DNA of 56,879 nt, from contig NZ_BJXX01000085.1 in NCBI RefSeq assembly GCF_007991215.1, forward strand, positions 1-56,879, in the 5' to 3' direction. The translations under genes and the position numbers were made by a program. A model generated the notes under the pieces. That model worked only from the letters and a program-made list of their open reading frames with translations, was not told the origin of the DNA and did not search any database. Origin of the DNA: Aneurinibacillus danicus. Its GTDB lineage: Bacteria > Bacillota > Bacilli > Aneurinibacillales > Aneurinibacillaceae. Of the stretch, positions 1-8,928 are shown piece after piece (position 1 is the stretch's first letter; every line of letters begins with the position of its first letter).

Positions 1-61
1 CTACTAATAATCCACTTTTTCCTGGCCACCAGCAGACTTCTCATTATGCTTACCCCTTTGC

Positions 62-90
62 TTGTGGTTTTTTTACAGATTACCTATAAT
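62..90 (+). promoter_or_regulatory. Sigma-A type promoter for the YpbS-like gene
   Basis: A TTGTGG box (62-67) and a TATAAT box (85-90) are separated by exactly 17 bases and lie about 45 bases before the start codon at 138. The -10 box is perfect. The call rests on motif and spacing only. Confidence 0.55.
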
Positions 91-137
91 TTTTATATAA
101 ACATTCTGAATGGATATGAAAAAAGGAGGATGTAAAA

Positions 138-386
138 ATGAGCGTTCATAAAGCCATTACTGCCCACTCAGCCAAACAAGCTGAATACATCACACTGTAC
201 CGGAAATTGGATGCCATGCGGGAAGCCTGGATCGAGAAGGCGGTAGAGCAGTGCAAAAATGGAGAAGAAATCAATGTCGAAGAAATTAACAAAGTAACCG
301 AGCAAATTAACCAGCTGGCACAGCGTTATCACCTGCCACCGCGCAAAACTGTAACAGTTGATATGGTACGGGATATATGCAAATAA
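138..386 (+). CDS. Small DUF2533/YpbS-like protein
   Basis: This encodes 82 residues with a strong ribosome binding site (GGAGG at 125-129, 8 bases before the ATG). The opening MSVHKAITAHSAKQ, the polar helical middle and the basic PPRKTVTVDMV near the end resemble my memory of the Bacillus YpbS (DUF2533) family, whose function is unknown. There is no signal peptide or membrane segment, so it should be cytosolic. It has its own promoter-like sequence and is followed by 102 bases before comER on the same strand. That it is a real gene is well supported; the family name is from recall and could be wrong. Confidence 0.75.
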   Translation: MSVHKAITAHSAKQAEYITLYRKLDAMREAWIEKAVEQCKNGEEINVEEINKVTEQINQLAQRYHLPPRKTVTVDMVRDICK

Positions 387-488
387 TTACCGTATATCGG
401 TATTTTAGCACAATTGGAAAAATATGTGTACTGAATTCCCCAATCTCTCCATACACATTAAACAATTATAATCGCCGGGGGGATTCAG

Positions 489-1325
489 ATGCACATTGGC
501 TTTATTGGAACGGGAAGTATGGGAACGATTCTCATCGAAGCCTTTATTGAATCCGGCGCCGTACCGCCCGCTCACATCATTGCCTCGAACCGGACGCCGG
601 AAAAGCTGCGTGCGCTCGCATCTAAACACACTGCGCTTAGAACCGGAACAAATACGGTCGTCGCACAGGAGGCGGACGTGCTGTTCTTATGCACCAAACC
701 GCTTGAATACAGAACGGTACTGGATGAAATTCAACATGATTTGACCCCCGATAAACTGCTGCTCTCTGTCACCAGCTCCGTCAATGTGCAGCAGTTGGAG
801 GCTTATACCCCCTGCAAAGTGGCCCGCGTCATTCCAAGCATTACCAATACAGCGCTCAGCGGAGCTTCGCTTGTGACGTTCGGAAGCCGTTTCCATGATG
901 CCGACCGTACAAGGTTGATTACGCTGTTATCTGCCATCAGCACACCAATTGAAATTGAAGAACAGGACACCCGTATCTCTTCCGACATTGTTAGCTGCGG
1001 CCCTGCCTTCTTCAGTTTTCTGCTGCAGCGTTTCATTGACAGCGCGGTGGCGAAAACAACCCTTACGGAGGAGCAGGCGACGAAGCTGATAACAGAGATG
1101 ATTATCGGACTTGGGCGCCTGCTTGAAGACGGACGTTTTTCCCTGCCAGCTCTACAGGCCAAGGTGTGTGTACCAGGCGGCGTAACCGGTATTGGTCTGC
1201 ATGTACTTGATAAGGAGACGCGGGACGTATTCCTCCACCTAATCGAAGCGACTCACCGCAAATTTGATGTGGATGTTCTTGAAGTAAAAGAGATGTTCGC
1301 CGACAAAAAAAACTCCTTCCACTAA
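489..1325 (+). CDS. comER: ComER, pyrroline-5-carboxylate reductase-like protein
   Basis: The protein has 278 residues and belongs to the ProC family. It starts with a Rossmann nucleotide-binding motif (IGFIGTGSMG), contains LFLCTKP where ProC proteins contact the cofactor, and ends with the dimerisation domain signature (KVCVPGGVTGIGLHVLDK, a variant of the ProC SPGGTT region). Placement next to yqeM/leuS matches comER of Bacillus, which lies beside the comE competence operon. ComER has been linked to sporulation and biofilm signalling in Bacillus, but its enzymatic substrate is unclear. comEA is not visible here. The ATG at 489 follows a GGGGGG-rich binding site. It faces the SBP gene at 1358 across a shared terminator. 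Confidence 0.88.
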   Translation: MHIGFIGTGSMGTILIEAFIESGAVPPAHIIASNRTPEKLRALASKHTALRTGTNTVVAQEADVLFLCTKPLEYRTVLDEIQHDLTPDKLLLSVTSSVNVQQLEAYTPCKVARVIPSITNTALSGASLVTFGSRFHDADRTRLITLLSAISTPIEIEEQDTRISSDIVSCGPAFFSFLLQRFIDSAVAKTTLTEEQATKLITEMIIGLGRLLEDGRFSLPALQAKVCVPGGVTGIGLHVLDKETRDVFLHLIEATHRKFDVDVLEVKEMFADKKNSFH

Positions 1326-1342
1326 ACGGGGAAGGAGTCTTT
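1312..1342. terminator. Bidirectional terminator between comER and the SBP gene
   Basis: ACTCCTTCC (1312-1320) pairs with GGAAGGAGT (1330-1338) around a 9-base loop. On the plus strand it is followed by CTTTTC, and on the minus strand by a T-rich run (the A7 at 1305-1311). It would stop both convergent genes. Confidence 0.8.
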
Positions 1343-1357
1343 TCACATCTGCACCGG

Positions 1358-2368
1358 TTATTTGACAACCTGGGCATTCGCTTTCAATTTGTCAGGGACG
1401 GACAATCCAAAATTCTTGGCTGCAGCTTCATTCATGACCAACTGTACGTCTTTCAGCGTTTCCACCGGCATGGAACCCGGCTTCTCGCCTTTCAGTACGC
1501 GGGACGCCATTACACCGGTTTGCCGGCCAAGCTTATAATAATCGATGCCGTAGGTGGCTACTGCGCCGCGCTTTACCGTGTCGCTGTCGGAAGCGAACAC
1601 CGGCACCTTAGACGCCTTGGCTGCGGTTAGCAGCGCTTCAAACGAAGATACAACCGTGTTGTCGACAGGAATAAGAATGGCATCCACCTTGCCCACAATC
1701 GACTCGGTACGCTGTTTTACTTCGTTCGAGCTGGACACACCGGCTTTTTCCACCGTTACTCCCAGCGCTTTGGCCGCTTCCTCAATCATACCCACCTGTA
1801 CTTCGGCATTGACCTCGCCCGTGTTGTAGATCACACCAAGTTTTTTCAAAGAAGGAATAAACTCTTTCACAAGCTGCACCTGTTTATCCATTGGAGATAC
1901 ATCGGACGTGCCTGTAATATTTTCCGCCGGTTTATCCAGCGCCGGCACAATCTTGGCTGCCACCGGATCGGTTACCGCAGAGAATACAACCGGAATCTCC
2001 TTCGCCTGCTGGGCAACCGCCTGTGCAGACGGCGTCGTAATCGGGATAATCAAATCCTTCTTGTCCGCTACCATCTGCTGGGCAATTGTCGCCACATTGT
2101 TCATATCGTTCTGGGCGTTCAGATATTCCAGCTGCATCGTCTCCCCGTCTTTAAATCCTTCTTCTGCCAGCTGGTCAATAATTCCTTTGCGAATCGAATC
2201 AAGCGCCGGATGCTCGGCAATCTGCGTAATGCCGACCTTAACCTTCTTCTCCGGGCTTGCCTGTTCCGCCTTCTGCTGCACGGATTCCGTTTTCGTCGCC
2301 TGACCGCACCCTGCCAGGGCGAGCAACATCGCCACAAGCAAAGCTATGATAACCTGCACTCTTCTCAT
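1358..2368 (-). CDS. ABC transporter substrate-binding lipoprotein (TrpX/ABC_sub_bind type)
   Basis: A 336-residue exported solute-binding protein. It has a lipoprotein signal with lipobox LALAGC (Cys about residue 21), then the periplasmic-binding fold of the ABC_sub_bind family (PF04392; segments such as KVKVGITQIAEHPALD, IPITTPSAQAVAQQAKEIPVVFSAVTDP and GAVATYGIDYYKLGRQTG). Relatives bind aromatic amino acids or related small molecules and normally sit with a permease and an ATPase. Neither is present within reach, so this copy is an orphan. It lies 92 bases downstream of leuS on the same strand; a TATACT box in that gap suggests it may also have its own start of transcription. The family call is firm, the ligand is not known. 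Confidence 0.85.
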   Translation of the reverse strand: MRRVQVIIALLVAMLLALAGCGQATKTESVQQKAEQASPEKKVKVGITQIAEHPALDSIRKGIIDQLAEEGFKDGETMQLEYLNAQNDMNNVATIAQQMVADKKDLIIPITTPSAQAVAQQAKEIPVVFSAVTDPVAAKIVPALDKPAENITGTSDVSPMDKQVQLVKEFIPSLKKLGVIYNTGEVNAEVQVGMIEEAAKALGVTVEKAGVSSSNEVKQRTESIVGKVDAILIPVDNTVVSSFEALLTAAKASKVPVFASDSDTVKRGAVATYGIDYYKLGRQTGVMASRVLKGEKPGSMPVETLKDVQLVMNEAAAKNFGLSVPDKLKANAQVVK

Positions 2369-2460
2369 CTTCTCTCTCCTCCGTACTCTCTCATCTCAAA
2401 TTTTAAAGCTTGAATGCTCTTCAAAAGTATAGCACGCAAGGTATCAAAATTCTATAACAT

Positions 2461-4920
2461 TTATCCCACAACAATATTCACGAGCTTTCCGGGAACGGCG
2501 ATGACTTTACGGATTGTCTTTCCGGCCGTCAATTCTTTAATCTTCTCGTTTTCGTTCGCGATCGCTTCCATCTCCTGCTTGGTCGCATTCGCTGGAATTA
2601 CCATTTTCTCGCGTACTTTACCGTTAATCTGCACGACGATTTCTACTTCATCAAGCACGAGAGCGGACTCGTCAAATGCAGGCCAGCTTTGATGATGAAC
2701 GCTGTCTTCGTGGCCGATGGTACGCCACATCTCTTCGGTAATATGCGGCGCGAACGGTGCAAGCAAGATAATTGTGCTTTCAACCGCGTGTGCCAGCATG
2801 CCGGGATCACCATCTTTCGGGTATGCATAGATTTTGTTGACGAGTTCCATAATGGAGCTAATCGCCGTATTGAATTGACGGCGCTCACCGATGTCCTCGC
2901 TCACCTTTTTAATTGTAGCATGTAGCGTCCGGTTCAAATCTTTGGCGGCACTATCGGACAGATTGATTTGCGGATGAGTTGCCACTAAGTCGGCATGGTT
3001 ATCCACCATACGCCATACACGGTTGAGGAAACGATAGCTGCCCTCCACCCCGCTGTCGCTCCATTCGAGATCCCGATCCGGCGGAGCCGCGAACAGGATA
3101 AAGAGGCGTCCGGTATCTGCACCATACTTAGCGATAATTTCGTCCGGACTGACGACGTTGCCTTTCGATTTGGACATTTTTGCGCCGTCTTTCAGTACCA
3201 TGCCCTGGGTAAGCAGGCTCTTGAACGGCTCCGTGAAATTTATCATCCCCGCGTCATACAACACTTTGGTGAAAAAACGGGAATACAACAGGTGCAGAAT
3301 CGCATGTTCGATACCGCCGATGTATTCGTCTACCGGCAGCCATTTGTTCGCTTTTTCCGAATCAAACGGGATTTCATCATTTTTCGCATCGGTAAAACGC
3401 AGGTAATACCAGGAAGAATCAATGAACGTATCCATCGTATCTGTCTCCCTGCGTGCATGGCCACCGCAGGACGGGCAGGTTGTGTTGACAAACTCTTCGG
3501 ACTTGGCCAACGGGTTGCTCATCCCGTCAATGACGACATTCTCCGGTAACATCACCGGCAAATCTTCTTTCGGCACCGGAACGATACCGCAATCATCGCA
3601 GTAAATTATCGGAATCGGCGCTCCCCAGTAGCGCTGGCGGGATACGAGCCAGTCGCGCAGGCGGTAGGAAACGGTCGCCCCACCCAATCCATTCTCTTTT
3701 AGATGCTCTGCGATTTTCTCAAGCGCTTCACGGTTCGGCATTCCGTCGAATGAACCGGATTGCACCAGTACTCCGTCTTCCGTATACGCTTCCGTCATCG
3801 TCTCGTTTGCATCAAATGTTTCACCTTCCGGCACGATGACCCGCGTAATCGGCAAATTGTACTGACGTGCAAAAGCGAAGTCACGCGTATCGTGTGCAGG
3901 TACCGCCATGACCGCTCCTGTGCCGTAATCCATCAATACATAGTTGGCAATCCAGATCGGCACATCCTGGCCGGTCAGCGGATGACGGGCATACGCGCCG
4001 GTAAACATGCCTTCTTTCGGCGCATCGGCCGCAGTCCGGATAATGTCGGATTCTTTTTTCGTTTTCTCGATGAATGCGAGCACATCCGCTTCGTTTTCTT
4101 TGCCTTTCACCAGCTTGCGCACAATCGGATGCTCCGGCGCCAGAACCATAAACGTCACGCCGTACAGCGTATCCGGACGGGTAGTAAATACGGTCAGCTT
4201 CTCGCCTGCTTCCGGCACGTCAAACGTTACCTCGGCACCGGTGCTGCGCCCGATCCAGTTGCGCTGCATCGTTTTGACCTTTTCCGGCCAGCCAGTCAAT
4301 TGATCCAGATCGTTCAGCAGGCGATCGGCGTAGTCAGTAATTTTGAAATACCACTGCTCAAGGTCGATTTTAGTTACTTCGGTACCGCAGCGCCAGCAGC
4401 ATCCGTCTTCTACCTGCTCGTTGGCGAGCACCGTTTGATCGTGCGGACACCAGTTAACCGTACCGTTCTTGCGGTACGCCAGGCCTTTTTCATAGAAAAG
4501 CAGGAACAACTGCTGGGTCATTTTGTAGTATTCCGGCGAGCAGGTCGCAATTTCACGCTCCCAGTCATAGCTTACACCCAGCTGCTTCTGCTGATTTTTC
4601 ATAAAGTCAATGTTTTCATATGTCCATTTGGCCGGCTGCGCGCCCAATTTGATCGCTGCGTTTTCTGCCGGCATGCCGAACGCATCCCATCCCATGGGGT
4701 GCAGAACCTGATAGCCATTCATCCGCTTGTAGCGAGCTACCACATCTCCGATAGAGTATACGCGCATATGCCCCATATGAAGGCGTCCGGAAGGATACGG
4801 GAACTGCTCCAGGCAGTAGAATTTTTCTTTTGTATCGTCCTCGTTCGTACGATGTGCGTTCGTTTCATTCCAATACTGCTGCCATTTTTTTTCGATTTCG
4901 TGCGGCTTGTAAGCTTTCAT
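2461..4920 (-). CDS. leuS: Leucyl-tRNA synthetase
   Basis: Class I aminoacyl-tRNA synthetase of about 819 residues, charging tRNA-Leu in the cytosol. The HIGH motif is present as HMGH near residue 49, the catalytic KMSKS loop near residue 581, and the CP1 editing domain ([11 protein letters not shown]-type segment, here [15 protein letters not shown]) lies between them. A zinc-binding CPHD...CGT-type knuckle is in the insertion. I prefer the ATG at 4920 over the TTG at 4923; both are served by GGAGG at 4931-4935. A complete T-box leader upstream (5095-5362) should control expression by uncharged tRNA-Leu. Length and motifs are normal for the bacterial family. Confidence 0.98.
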   Translation of the reverse strand: MKAYKPHEIEKKWQQYWNETNAHRTNEDDTKEKFYCLEQFPYPSGRLHMGHMRVYSIGDVVARYKRMNGYQVLHPMGWDAFGMPAENAAIKLGAQPAKWTYENIDFMKNQQKQLGVSYDWEREIATCSPEYYKMTQQLFLLFYEKGLAYRKNGTVNWCPHDQTVLANEQVEDGCCWRCGTEVTKIDLEQWYFKITDYADRLLNDLDQLTGWPEKVKTMQRNWIGRSTGAEVTFDVPEAGEKLTVFTTRPDTLYGVTFMVLAPEHPIVRKLVKGKENEADVLAFIEKTKKESDIIRTAADAPKEGMFTGAYARHPLTGQDVPIWIANYVLMDYGTGAVMAVPAHDTRDFAFARQYNLPITRVIVPEGETFDANETMTEAYTEDGVLVQSGSFDGMPNREALEKIAEHLKENGLGGATVSYRLRDWLVSRQRYWGAPIPIIYCDDCGIVPVPKEDLPVMLPENVVIDGMSNPLAKSEEFVNTTCPSCGGHARRETDTMDTFIDSSWYYLRFTDAKNDEIPFDSEKANKWLPVDEYIGGIEHAILHLLYSRFFTKVLYDAGMINFTEPFKSLLTQGMVLKDGAKMSKSKGNVVSPDEIIAKYGADTGRLFILFAAPPDRDLEWSDSGVEGSYRFLNRVWRMVDNHADLVATHPQINLSDSAAKDLNRTLHATIKKVSEDIGERRQFNTAISSIMELVNKIYAYPKDGDPGMLAHAVESTIILLAPFAPHITEEMWRTIGHEDSVHHQSWPAFDESALVLDEVEIVVQINGKVREKMVIPANATKQEMEAIANENEKIKELTAGKTIRKVIAVPGKLVNIVVG

Positions 4921-5094
4921 CAATGACTAACCTCCATCATGCATAGTTCAATCGAGAAGCGGAATGCGAGAGAAAGCACAACGGCTGATACGTTGTACTC
5001 TCTATGTAGTTTGAAACTTAGAAATATAAAAGAGAAAGCAGAACATAAGGTTTCTACCTCATGTTTTTCTTGCTTTTTGTTCTCAATTTCACAT

Positions 5095-5362
5095 AAAAAA
5101 CGCCTCTCATCCCTGTATCATCCAGGGACGAGAGGCGTGACTCCCGCGGTACCACCCTAGTTAACGCCACGCAATTGTGCTACCGGCGTCCACTTTAGCA
5201 TCCGTAACATGGATGAGGCGGATAACGGTACTCGCTGCCTTTCCCGCTATCGGCTCCAAGGCGAGTTCATTGCCCGAAACGGTTAACTCACACCGACCGT
5301 TAACTCTCTGCTTCGCTTCCTGACAACTACTGCTCCTTATCAAAGCCATGATTTGCAATTTA
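5095..5362 (-). promoter_or_regulatory. T-box leader (leucine) of leuS
   Basis: Read on the minus strand, the leader has the conserved T-box sequence AGGGTGGTACCGCG (5145-5158) followed by a terminator: stem CGCCTCTC (5101-5108) with GAGAGGCG (5130-5137), an inner CCCTG/CAGGG pair, and a T6 run (5095-5100). Upstream are stem I elements such as GATAAGGAG and AGTAG. The likely specifier is CTC (complement of 5263-5265), a leucine codon within AACTCGCC just before the conserved TTGGAGC stretch, which agrees with leuS downstream. T-box leaders read through only when the cognate tRNA is uncharged. The region between leuS and yqeM is otherwise gene-free. Confidence 0.95.
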
Positions 5363-5368
5363 TCTAAA

Positions 5369-5398
5369 ATTATATGCAACTTACCTATCCTATGTCAA
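5369..5398 (-). promoter_or_regulatory. Promoter of the leuS T-box transcript
   Basis: A consensus TTGACA (complement of 5393-5398) and a consensus TATAAT (complement of 5369-5374) are separated by 18 bases. The transcript would begin near 5362, just before the T-box stem I, and the promoter sits immediately downstream of the yqeM stop. Confidence 0.9.
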
Positions 5399-5409
5399 CT
5401 TCTCCATCA

Positions 5410-6180
5410 TTACGGTTTTTGAGCCGCGAAAAATGCACGCTCACTCTCTTCTTCTACCGCCTGTGACGAGAAATCGGCCGTTAGAGACAGCAGGGTAAAA
5501 CCGGCTTCAACAAGCCAGTCCCGCAGGTCATCAAGCCGATACGCCCGCTGGCGATGCAACTCATGAAACCGCCGGAAAAGACCATCCCGCTCCGCTACAA
5601 ACAGCGTTAAATCATGCTCTACCGTCTCTGTATATTCGTCATATGAACTCTGCCAGATATACGCCACCTGCTCATCTTGATAGCAAAACGACTCGTTGCC
5701 GAATACTTCGGCGATTTTATATGGCGTATGCACATCAAACAGGAAGGTGCCGCCGGGTTTCAACGCTTCGAACACTCCCGCGAACACCTGACGTATTCCC
5801 TCGGCGTCCGGGATATAATTCAGCGTATCACAAAAGCTCACGATGCTGTCCATCTGCCCGGGGAGCGAAAGGCGGCGGATATCCTGGTTGAGCCAGTGTA
5901 CGGGCGCCCCCGGATGACTGCGCTCCACCTTCTCCCGCGCCACTTCCAGCATATCGGCGGATAAATCTACGCCCCATACTTCCAACTTCCGTTCGAGCAG
6001 ATAGCGGGTAAGCGATCCTGTACCGCAGCCTAGCTCAGCGACGCGATGCGGGGCCGTGCCGGTCAAGCGCCACACTTCCGCCGCAAACTGCATCCATTGG
6101 TCGTATGGTGCGTCCGCCATAAGATGATCATATACATCGGCCAATTGCCGGTAACTACTGGACGGCGACAACGGGAGCAT
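5410..6180 (-). CDS. yqeM: YqeM, SAM-dependent methyltransferase-like protein
   Basis: A class I methyltransferase fold with the SAM-binding motif I VAELGCGTGSL and the following acidic motif II region (WGVDLSADML), plus the DTLNYIPD motif. It matches YqeM at the end of the Bacillus yqe cluster; its substrate is unknown. I take the ATG at 6180, which overlaps the end of rsfS by 26 bases. A much longer extension (to 6246) would overlap rsfS further and is not family-like. Start choice remains uncertain because the nearest GGAAGG abuts the ATG; B. subtilis YqeM begins close to the YRQLADVYDHLM segment. Confidence 0.88.
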   Translation of the reverse strand: MLPLSPSSSYRQLADVYDHLMADAPYDQWMQFAAEVWRLTGTAPHRVAELGCGTGSLTRYLLERKLEVWGVDLSADMLEVAREKVERSHPGAPVHWLNQDIRRLSLPGQMDSIVSFCDTLNYIPDAEGIRQVFAGVFEALKPGGTFLFDVHTPYKIAEVFGNESFCYQDEQVAYIWQSSYDEYTETVEHDLTLFVAERDGLFRRFHELHRQRAYRLDDLRDWLVEAGFTLLSLTADFSSQAVEEESERAFFAAQKP

Positions 6181-6496
6181 CCTTCCAAAGGCGTTCGATA
6201 TTGTAGAACTCACGCTCGTCACGATGGAATACGTGAACAACCACATCGCCTAAATCAACAAGCACCCAGCGGGCTTCATCGTAGCCCTCCCGGCCGCGCA
6301 CCGTAAGCCCGGCCTCTTCTACGCTGTCTTTAATATTGTCAACGATGGCCTGAACCTGCGTCTCGGAATTTCCATGGCAGACCACGAAGTAATCCGCGAT
6401 AATGGAAAGACCTTTCAAGTCCAGGATTACTACATTATTCCCTTTCTTATCCTCGGCCGCCTTTGCGGCCAGCTGTGCGATTTGAAGTTCTGTCAT
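6155..6496 (-). CDS. rsfS: Ribosomal silencing factor RsfS
   Basis: A 113-residue protein of the RsfS/Iojap family. Hallmarks are the IIADYFVVCHGNS segment and the C-terminal WVLVDLGDVVVHVFH. RsfS binds large-subunit protein uL14 and blocks subunit joining during starvation. The ribosome binding site AAAGGAGG lies inside the last codons of yqeK, and the gap to yqeK is 5 bases, so the two are translationally linked. Length is normal. Confidence 0.96.
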   Translation of the reverse strand: MTELQIAQLAAKAAEDKKGNNVVILDLKGLSIIADYFVVCHGNSETQVQAIVDNIKDSVEEAGLTVRGREGYDEARWVLVDLGDVVVHVFHRDEREFYNIERLWKDAPVVAVQ

Positions 6497-6501
6497 ATTC
6501 G

Positions 6502-7089
6502 CTATTCTTCCTCCTTTACGTTTTTCATTTTCGGTTTTACCAAGGAGTTGCGGGCCAGAACGGTGAGGGGATATATTCTTTTTTCCCGATTAACAAGAAA
6601 TGTAATCGTCCCTCCCAGTCCTTTCGCCAGGGCGCGGTCCAAATCTTCCTCCGCTGCCGTTCGCAGTTCGTCAACACCGGGAAACTGCCGGCCGGGCTCA
6701 ATATAGTCGGCCAGACAGACTACTTTTTCAAGCAATGTCATGTTCTCACGGCCCGAAGTGTGATAGCGGATCGCGTCCAAGATTTCCTCATCCTCGATAC
6801 CTAAATCCCTTCGTACAACCTCAGCCCCAACATGCGCATGCCACAGCTCTGTATCATATTCAAGCAGATCTTTCGGAATGTGCGGTGTATTCTCAATAAT
6901 GTTACGCATTTTGTCTTCCGGCCAGAATTTGCAGTAGTCATGGAGAATGGCCGCTGTTTCCGCTTTCTCTTTGTCGGCGCCGTATTTTTCAGCGAGCCGA
7001 ATCGCGGTCTCTACCACACCGAGCGTATGCTCGTAGCGGTGCTTGGTAATCTGTCCGCGTACGGCTTCCAACAATTGTTCACGCTTCAT
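6502..7089 (-). CDS. yqeK: YqeK, HD-domain Ap4A hydrolase-like protein
   Basis: A 195-residue HD-superfamily hydrolase. Visible metal-binding motifs are HTLGV near the start, ILHDYCK (the HD pair) and the later HAHVGAEVV and RYHTSGR. Family members from Firmicutes hydrolyse diadenosine tetraphosphate symmetrically to ADP. It overlaps the end of nadD by 11 bases, an arrangement kept across Bacillales. Confidence 0.94.
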   Translation of the reverse strand: MKREQLLEAVRGQITKHRYEHTLGVVETAIRLAEKYGADKEKAETAAILHDYCKFWPEDKMRNIIENTPHIPKDLLEYDTELWHAHVGAEVVRRDLGIEDEEILDAIRYHTSGRENMTLLEKVVCLADYIEPGRQFPGVDELRTAAEEDLDRALAKGLGGTITFLVNREKRIYPLTVLARNSLVKPKMKNVKEEE

Positions 7090-7678
7090 ACAATCGCTTC
7101 TCCTCTATATACATTCTTACCGCATCCGGAACAAGATACCGGATGGACCTACCTGCCGACGCTTTTTCGCGAATCATGGTCGAAGAAACATCCAGCTGCG
7201 GCATTTCCGTTTCAATCACACGCTGCATATATTTGTTCTCCATCGTATAACCGGGACGCGCCAATGCCACGAACTGTACCATCTGAACCAGTTCATCGAT
7301 CCGGTGCCACTTAGGCAGGTAGTTCGCCATATCCCCGCCGATGATGAAATAAAAATCCACTTCAGGATGCCGCACCTTTAGCAACCGTACGGTATCATAC
7401 GTATAGGAAGGCTGCCCGGAGTCTCTCTCAAGTTCGACCGTATTTAGCAAAAAACGCGGATTGTCTGCGATAGCAAGCCTGATCATCTCGACCCGGTGAA
7501 TATCGGCCGTAATCCGTCTGGAGCGTTTATGAGGTGGAATATGCGCAGGCAGAAACCATATTTCATCAAGATTCAACGCATCCCGGGCCTGCTCGGCGAC
7601 GATTAAGTGGACGGTATGAATGGGATCGAACGTGCCGCCGTACAGCCCGACCTTTTTTTGCTCATTTTGGAAGCTCAA
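7079..7678 (-). CDS. nadD: Nicotinate-nucleotide adenylyltransferase
   Basis: A 199-residue nucleotidyltransferase that makes deamido-NAD from nicotinate mononucleotide and ATP. The N-terminal GGTFDPIHTVHL is the substrate-binding T/HxGH-type motif and VSSTMIREK is the C-terminal ISSTxIR motif. The start is TTG at 7678, overlapping the end of yqeI by 17 bases, with GGGAG 10 bases upstream inside yqeI. pncB at 12326-13753 supplies nicotinate mononucleotide for the same pathway. Confidence 0.96.
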   Translation of the reverse strand: MSFQNEQKKVGLYGGTFDPIHTVHLIVAEQARDALNLDEIWFLPAHIPPHKRSRRITADIHRVEMIRLAIADNPRFLLNTVELERDSGQPSYTYDTVRLLKVRHPEVDFYFIIGGDMANYLPKWHRIDELVQMVQFVALARPGYTMENKYMQRVIETEMPQLDVSSTMIREKASAGRSIRYLVPDAVRMYIEEKRLYEA

Positions 7679-7955
7679 TCGTCTTATGCTCCCTCGATTC
7701 TTTATAGAGCACGATCGTATTGCCGATAATCTGCACGATTTCTGCGCCGCTCCCGGCCGCGATTGCTTCCGCCACCTCTTCCTTATCTTCGCCGCAATTG
7801 TTCAATACCGATACTTTAAGCAGTTCACGTACCTCAAGCGTCTCTTCAATTTGCTTGATTAAATTTTCATTGACCCCGCCTTTGCCTACCTGGAAAATCG
7901 GACTCAAGTGGTGCGCCTGTGAACGCAGATAACGCTTTTGCTTTCCTGTTAGCAT
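7662..7955 (-). CDS. yqeI: YqeI, CRM-domain RNA-binding protein (YhbY family)
   Basis: A 97-residue single CRM domain protein: MLTGKQKRYLRSQAHHL, the GxxG-like loop VGKGGVNEN, and the C-terminal IVLYKESRE. Family members associate with pre-50S ribosomal particles. The start at 7955 has a strong AAGGAGG binding site; the longer open frame to 8045 reads back into aroE and lacks family similarity. Confidence 0.95.
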   Translation of the reverse strand: MLTGKQKRYLRSQAHHLSPIFQVGKGGVNENLIKQIEETLEVRELLKVSVLNNCGEDKEEVAEAIAAGSGAEIVQIIGNTIVLYKESREHKTIELPK

Positions 7956-7966
7956 GATGTTCCTCC

Positions 7967-8830
7967 TTATTCTTGCCGCCGGCTGTACAGCGCATCCGAT
8001 ACGGCTTTGCGCATCGCTTCTACGGGAGCCGGCTGTCCTGTCCAATATTCAAAGCTGAGTGCGCCCTGATAGATAAACATGCCCAAACCATGGTGGATAC
8101 GAGCACCTTTTTCTTTCGCGTCACGCAATAGTTTCGTCTCAAGCGGATTATAAATTAAGTCGCTGACCAGCAAACGTTCGTGCAACGCTTCTGCCGCGAC
8201 CGGGCTCGCGTCTATGTTCGGATGCATGCCGATGGATGTTGTCTGTACCAGGAGCGTGGCATCCGTAAGCGCATCTGCAATCTCCTTCATCGGCAGCGCA
8301 GCTATCCGGGCCTGCGGGTTCATCGCCTGCAACTGCTCGGCCAATCGCTCGGCTTTCTCTTCCGTACGATTGGCGATGGCAAGCGAGGGAAGACCGGCAC
8401 GCAGTAGAGACACCGCTACACCTCGTGCAGCACCGCCTGCGCCTACCAGTATGGCAGACTGCCGCTTCACATCGATGCCCGTTTCTTCAATCAACGAACG
8501 CACAAAGCCCCTTCCATCCGTATTGTAACCGATGAGTTTACCACCTTCATTGACAATCGTATTGACGGCACCGATCGCTTTTGCCTCTTCCTCCACTTCA
8601 TCCAGATAGTCCATCACCGCTACTTTATACGGGATGGTAACATTGACACCCCGCAAACCTAGAGCGCGGATAGCTGCGACCGCTTCCCGTACCTGACCCG
8701 GATCGATATCGAATGCGGCATAATGAAAGTTAACTCCGAGCTCCGCAAACGCCCGGTTATGCATCAGCGGCGACAACGAGTGGCCCACCGGATGTCCGAA
8801 TAACCCGGTCAGTATCGTTTGACTGTTCAT
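7967..8830 (-). CDS. aroE: Shikimate dehydrogenase
   Basis: A 287-residue NADP-dependent enzyme reducing 3-dehydroshikimate in aromatic amino acid synthesis. The substrate site GHPVGHSLSPLMHN, the catalytic Lys in VTIPYKVAVM, the NTDGRGF loop and the dinucleotide fold ILVGAGGAARGV are all visible. GAGGAG precedes the ATG. It is separated from yqeH by 98 bases containing a terminator, so it may be transcribed partly on its own. Confidence 0.97.
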   Translation of the reverse strand: MNSQTILTGLFGHPVGHSLSPLMHNRAFAELGVNFHYAAFDIDPGQVREAVAAIRALGLRGVNVTIPYKVAVMDYLDEVEEEAKAIGAVNTIVNEGGKLIGYNTDGRGFVRSLIEETGIDVKRQSAILVGAGGAARGVAVSLLRAGLPSLAIANRTEEKAERLAEQLQAMNPQARIAALPMKEIADALTDATLLVQTTSIGMHPNIDASPVAAEALHERLLVSDLIYNPLETKLLRDAKEKGARIHHGLGMFIYQGALSFEYWTGQPAPVEAMRKAVSDALYSRRQE

Positions 8831-8892
8831 CGACTCTCTCCTCTTCTCTGCTATTGTTTCCTATTCCTTTTGTTACCTCACCCGTTATGTAT

Positions 8893-8916
8893 AAAAAACC
8901 CCCTGAAGACCAGGGG
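8893..8916 (-). terminator. Intrinsic terminator after yqeH
   Basis: On the minus strand CCCCTG pairs with CAGGGG (8900-8905 and 8911-8916) around a 5-base loop and runs into GTTTTTT. It sits between yqeH and aroE inside what is usually treated as one operon, implying partial termination or a second promoter for aroE onward. Confidence 0.75.
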
Positions 8917-8928
8917 TAAACAAACCGC

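Noticed and set aside
3760-4926. Long plus-strand open frame opposite leuS
   Set aside because: Antisense shadow of leuS with low-complexity Arg/His/Phe content.
5161-5379. Open frame on the minus strand within the T-box leader
   Set aside because: It overlaps stem I, the specifier and T-box sequence; no protein family resemblance.
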